Assembly: GCA_022266195.1 (NCBI GenBank)
Contig: WHVY01000001.1
Span: forward strand, 2,790,001 to 2,854,000
Source of the DNA: Tetranychus cinnabarinus
Lineage: Eukaryota > Arthropoda > Arachnida > Trombidiformes > Tetranychidae
Direction of reading: 5' to 3'
DNA length: 64,000 nt
Position 1 is the stretch's first letter; every line of letters begins with the position of its first letter. The notes beneath the pieces are model-generated. The model did no database searches, was not told where the DNA came from, and saw only the letters and a list, made by a program, of their open reading frames with translations. Of this stretch, positions 62,130-64,000 are shown piece after piece. Both the position numbers and the translations under genes were made by a program.

Positions 62130-64000
62130 GTAATTAAATTTTTCATCCTCATCAATTCACTGTTTCTTGTCTTTCTCTTCACATTTTCACCTTCAATGAT
62201 GTTATGTTGATTTAGCATCATAATCACCATCAACATCATCATCCTCTTTGTCATTTTTCCTACCCTCTGCTTCTTTACTTTCTCAACAATCTTTATTATA
62301 TAAGTAAACTGACAGCTTCCAATGACAGGTATTTTTTACCTCCATACCAGCCTTTTTCAACATTTAAACACACATACCTGCAGTCTAATACAACTTGTTG
62401 ATACGCTTCATTTTGTCTCACAATAGGCTACATTATTCCTCATCATCTCCGTCAAATATTTCATACTTTTACTCTTAAACTCGCTACTTCATTTACAACC
62501 CAATGAAAGTCACTATTTTTTACCTTTTTACCTTCAACTTATTATATTTTTTTAGAAGAAGAAGAACAAAAAAATCAAAGAAAATGAAAAAATAAAAAAC
62601 AAGAATGAGATTTTCACACTTTTGAGCAAACACAACACACACACAAACAATCTGCAAAAAGGCATAGCAATGCATAACCAGTCACGCGTATTACAAACAC
62701 ATAAATACACAATATTCATCTTTACCATCATCATCATCATCCTTTCTCTCTTCCTCGCCATTCCTTTAGAACATCATCTTTTACTTTTTCGCCTCACACT
62801 TAGGCCTCTAAGGCCTCTTATCAATCATTTTTACTCTCTCCATTGGAAGAAAAGTATTTCACCTTCACCAGAAAAAGAAATAATAATCATCATTATGATT
62901 ATAATTAATATTAAAACGGATTAGCTTCCTTCATTCCCATCTTCACTTTCTCTGTATTTCCCTCCTCAGTAATTTACTTACCTCATCTATTCCGTTTTAA
63001 AACAATTTCTCGTCTCGATATTATTTGCACCTCAATGCTTCACCACTCTCTCAGCGGCTTCCTCCACTAATAGTCACACCACAATGATCTCTCCCTCATC
63101 ATCACCATCGCCAATGAACAGCAATATCTTCATCTTGAAATGACTTGTCTGACCGACAACCCAATGTCAACATTGTTTTATCTGTTATTGGATATATTTG
63201 TCTACTTTTACAATAATATCCACTAATTATAGACTGAAAACAAAACATTTTACATCTTAAATGGTCTAGGGATGAATTGGTGAAATAATTAACATTCAAT
63301 AGCTGGCTTTGCTTGACTAACTTGACAAACAATTTTAAATATAATGTTGGTGATTGAGAGAAGTTCAATAATTTATCTCCAATCTTGCAGTTATTATTAA
63401 TATTTATATCAAAGATTGTAATTACAAATCCGAGAAGTGCTATTTGCTTTCATTTTATCATCGATCACTCATCCTTTTTGGAAAATAACTTTTACCTTGA
63501 AATTTCAACTTCTCTTGATTATTTCACTTTATCTATTTATTTCCCTCTCTTTTTGATAACAATTTATTGGTTCTCAATTTGATTGCAATTTTGTTGCCTT
63601 TACTATCCTCTTAATATTTTAAAGTAACAAATTGCGATAAAATTGAGTTGAATCAGGAAACATTCCCTATTTCTTGCTATAATCTTAACTGTTTTTCAAG
63701 TTTATGTGTTTAAATGTTATACTATCAGTATTTATCATTTAATTGGTTGCAATATCAAGTTATTTGCTTTTTACCCTCTTATTTTTCACCTCTTTTCATT
63801 ATCAAATCATTTCATCAGATTCGCTCTTCTTGTTTGCTTGATAATGACCATTAACATCAACATATCAATCATTTAAATTGCCAATCAGCACCTCGCCTTT
63901 TTCCCCATTCAAATTGTTTATGTACCACCATCATTATTAATAACAACACTCAAGTATCAAAAATAGTTACAGTGTATTAATAAAATCAACCTTTCTTATT
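62130..64000 (+). other. dumpy-like intron 7, running off the window
   Basis: At least 1.87 kb with no further D-x-D-E-C type frame. It holds a CA run near 62633-62645 and ATC runs near 62728. Confidence 0.6.

Overview
This is a eukaryotic window. It is visibly AT-rich, its genes are interrupted by GT-AG introns, and its non-coding DNA carries many short ATG/ATC-type trinucleotide runs. The gene content (dumpy-type EGF protein, Ly6/three-finger proteins, a long-chain fatty acid elongase, a stand-alone MATH-domain protein, a DD37E Tc1/mariner transposase) fits an arthropod. A mite or other chelicerate is my best guess, but that is inference and not proven by anything in the window.

Layout. 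1-6.5 kb is gene-dense on the + strand: a complete RAMP4/SERP1 gene (2-344), then a Ly6-like gene (1075-4541), then a second Ly6-like exon pair (6075-6508) that has no obvious signal-peptide exon of its own and may use the first gene's. At 8.5-9.4 kb on the - strand lies an intact elongase-family frame that has lost every catalytic signature. At 10.7-11.25 kb (-) is a small incomplete zinc-finger-like frame. A possible first coding exon with a mitochondrial-type leader sits at 13127-13185.

13.2-42 kb is a gene desert as far as I can read it. It is AT-rich DNA with trinucleotide runs, recurring AAAAGGTAA words, and one well-formed foldback element with TA duplications (36147-36369). 42.1-46.1 kb (-) is a graveyard: an unrecognised broken frame, a frameshifted DD37E transposase, and a truncated fragment of the BLTP2/hobbit (KIAA0100) lipid-transfer protein family.

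47.35 kb to the right edge is the 5' part of a large dumpy-like gene on the + strand. It has a first exon with a very late signal peptide or membrane anchor and an LDLa-like motif, one plain EGF exon, then five exons carrying six calcium-binding EGF repeats, all in phase 1-1. The gene runs out of the window. A MATH-only protein lies on the opposite strand inside its first intron.

The genes do not form a pathway. RAMP4, the elongase-like protein and the secreted or GPI-anchored proteins all belong to the ER/secretory system, but I read that as coincidence.
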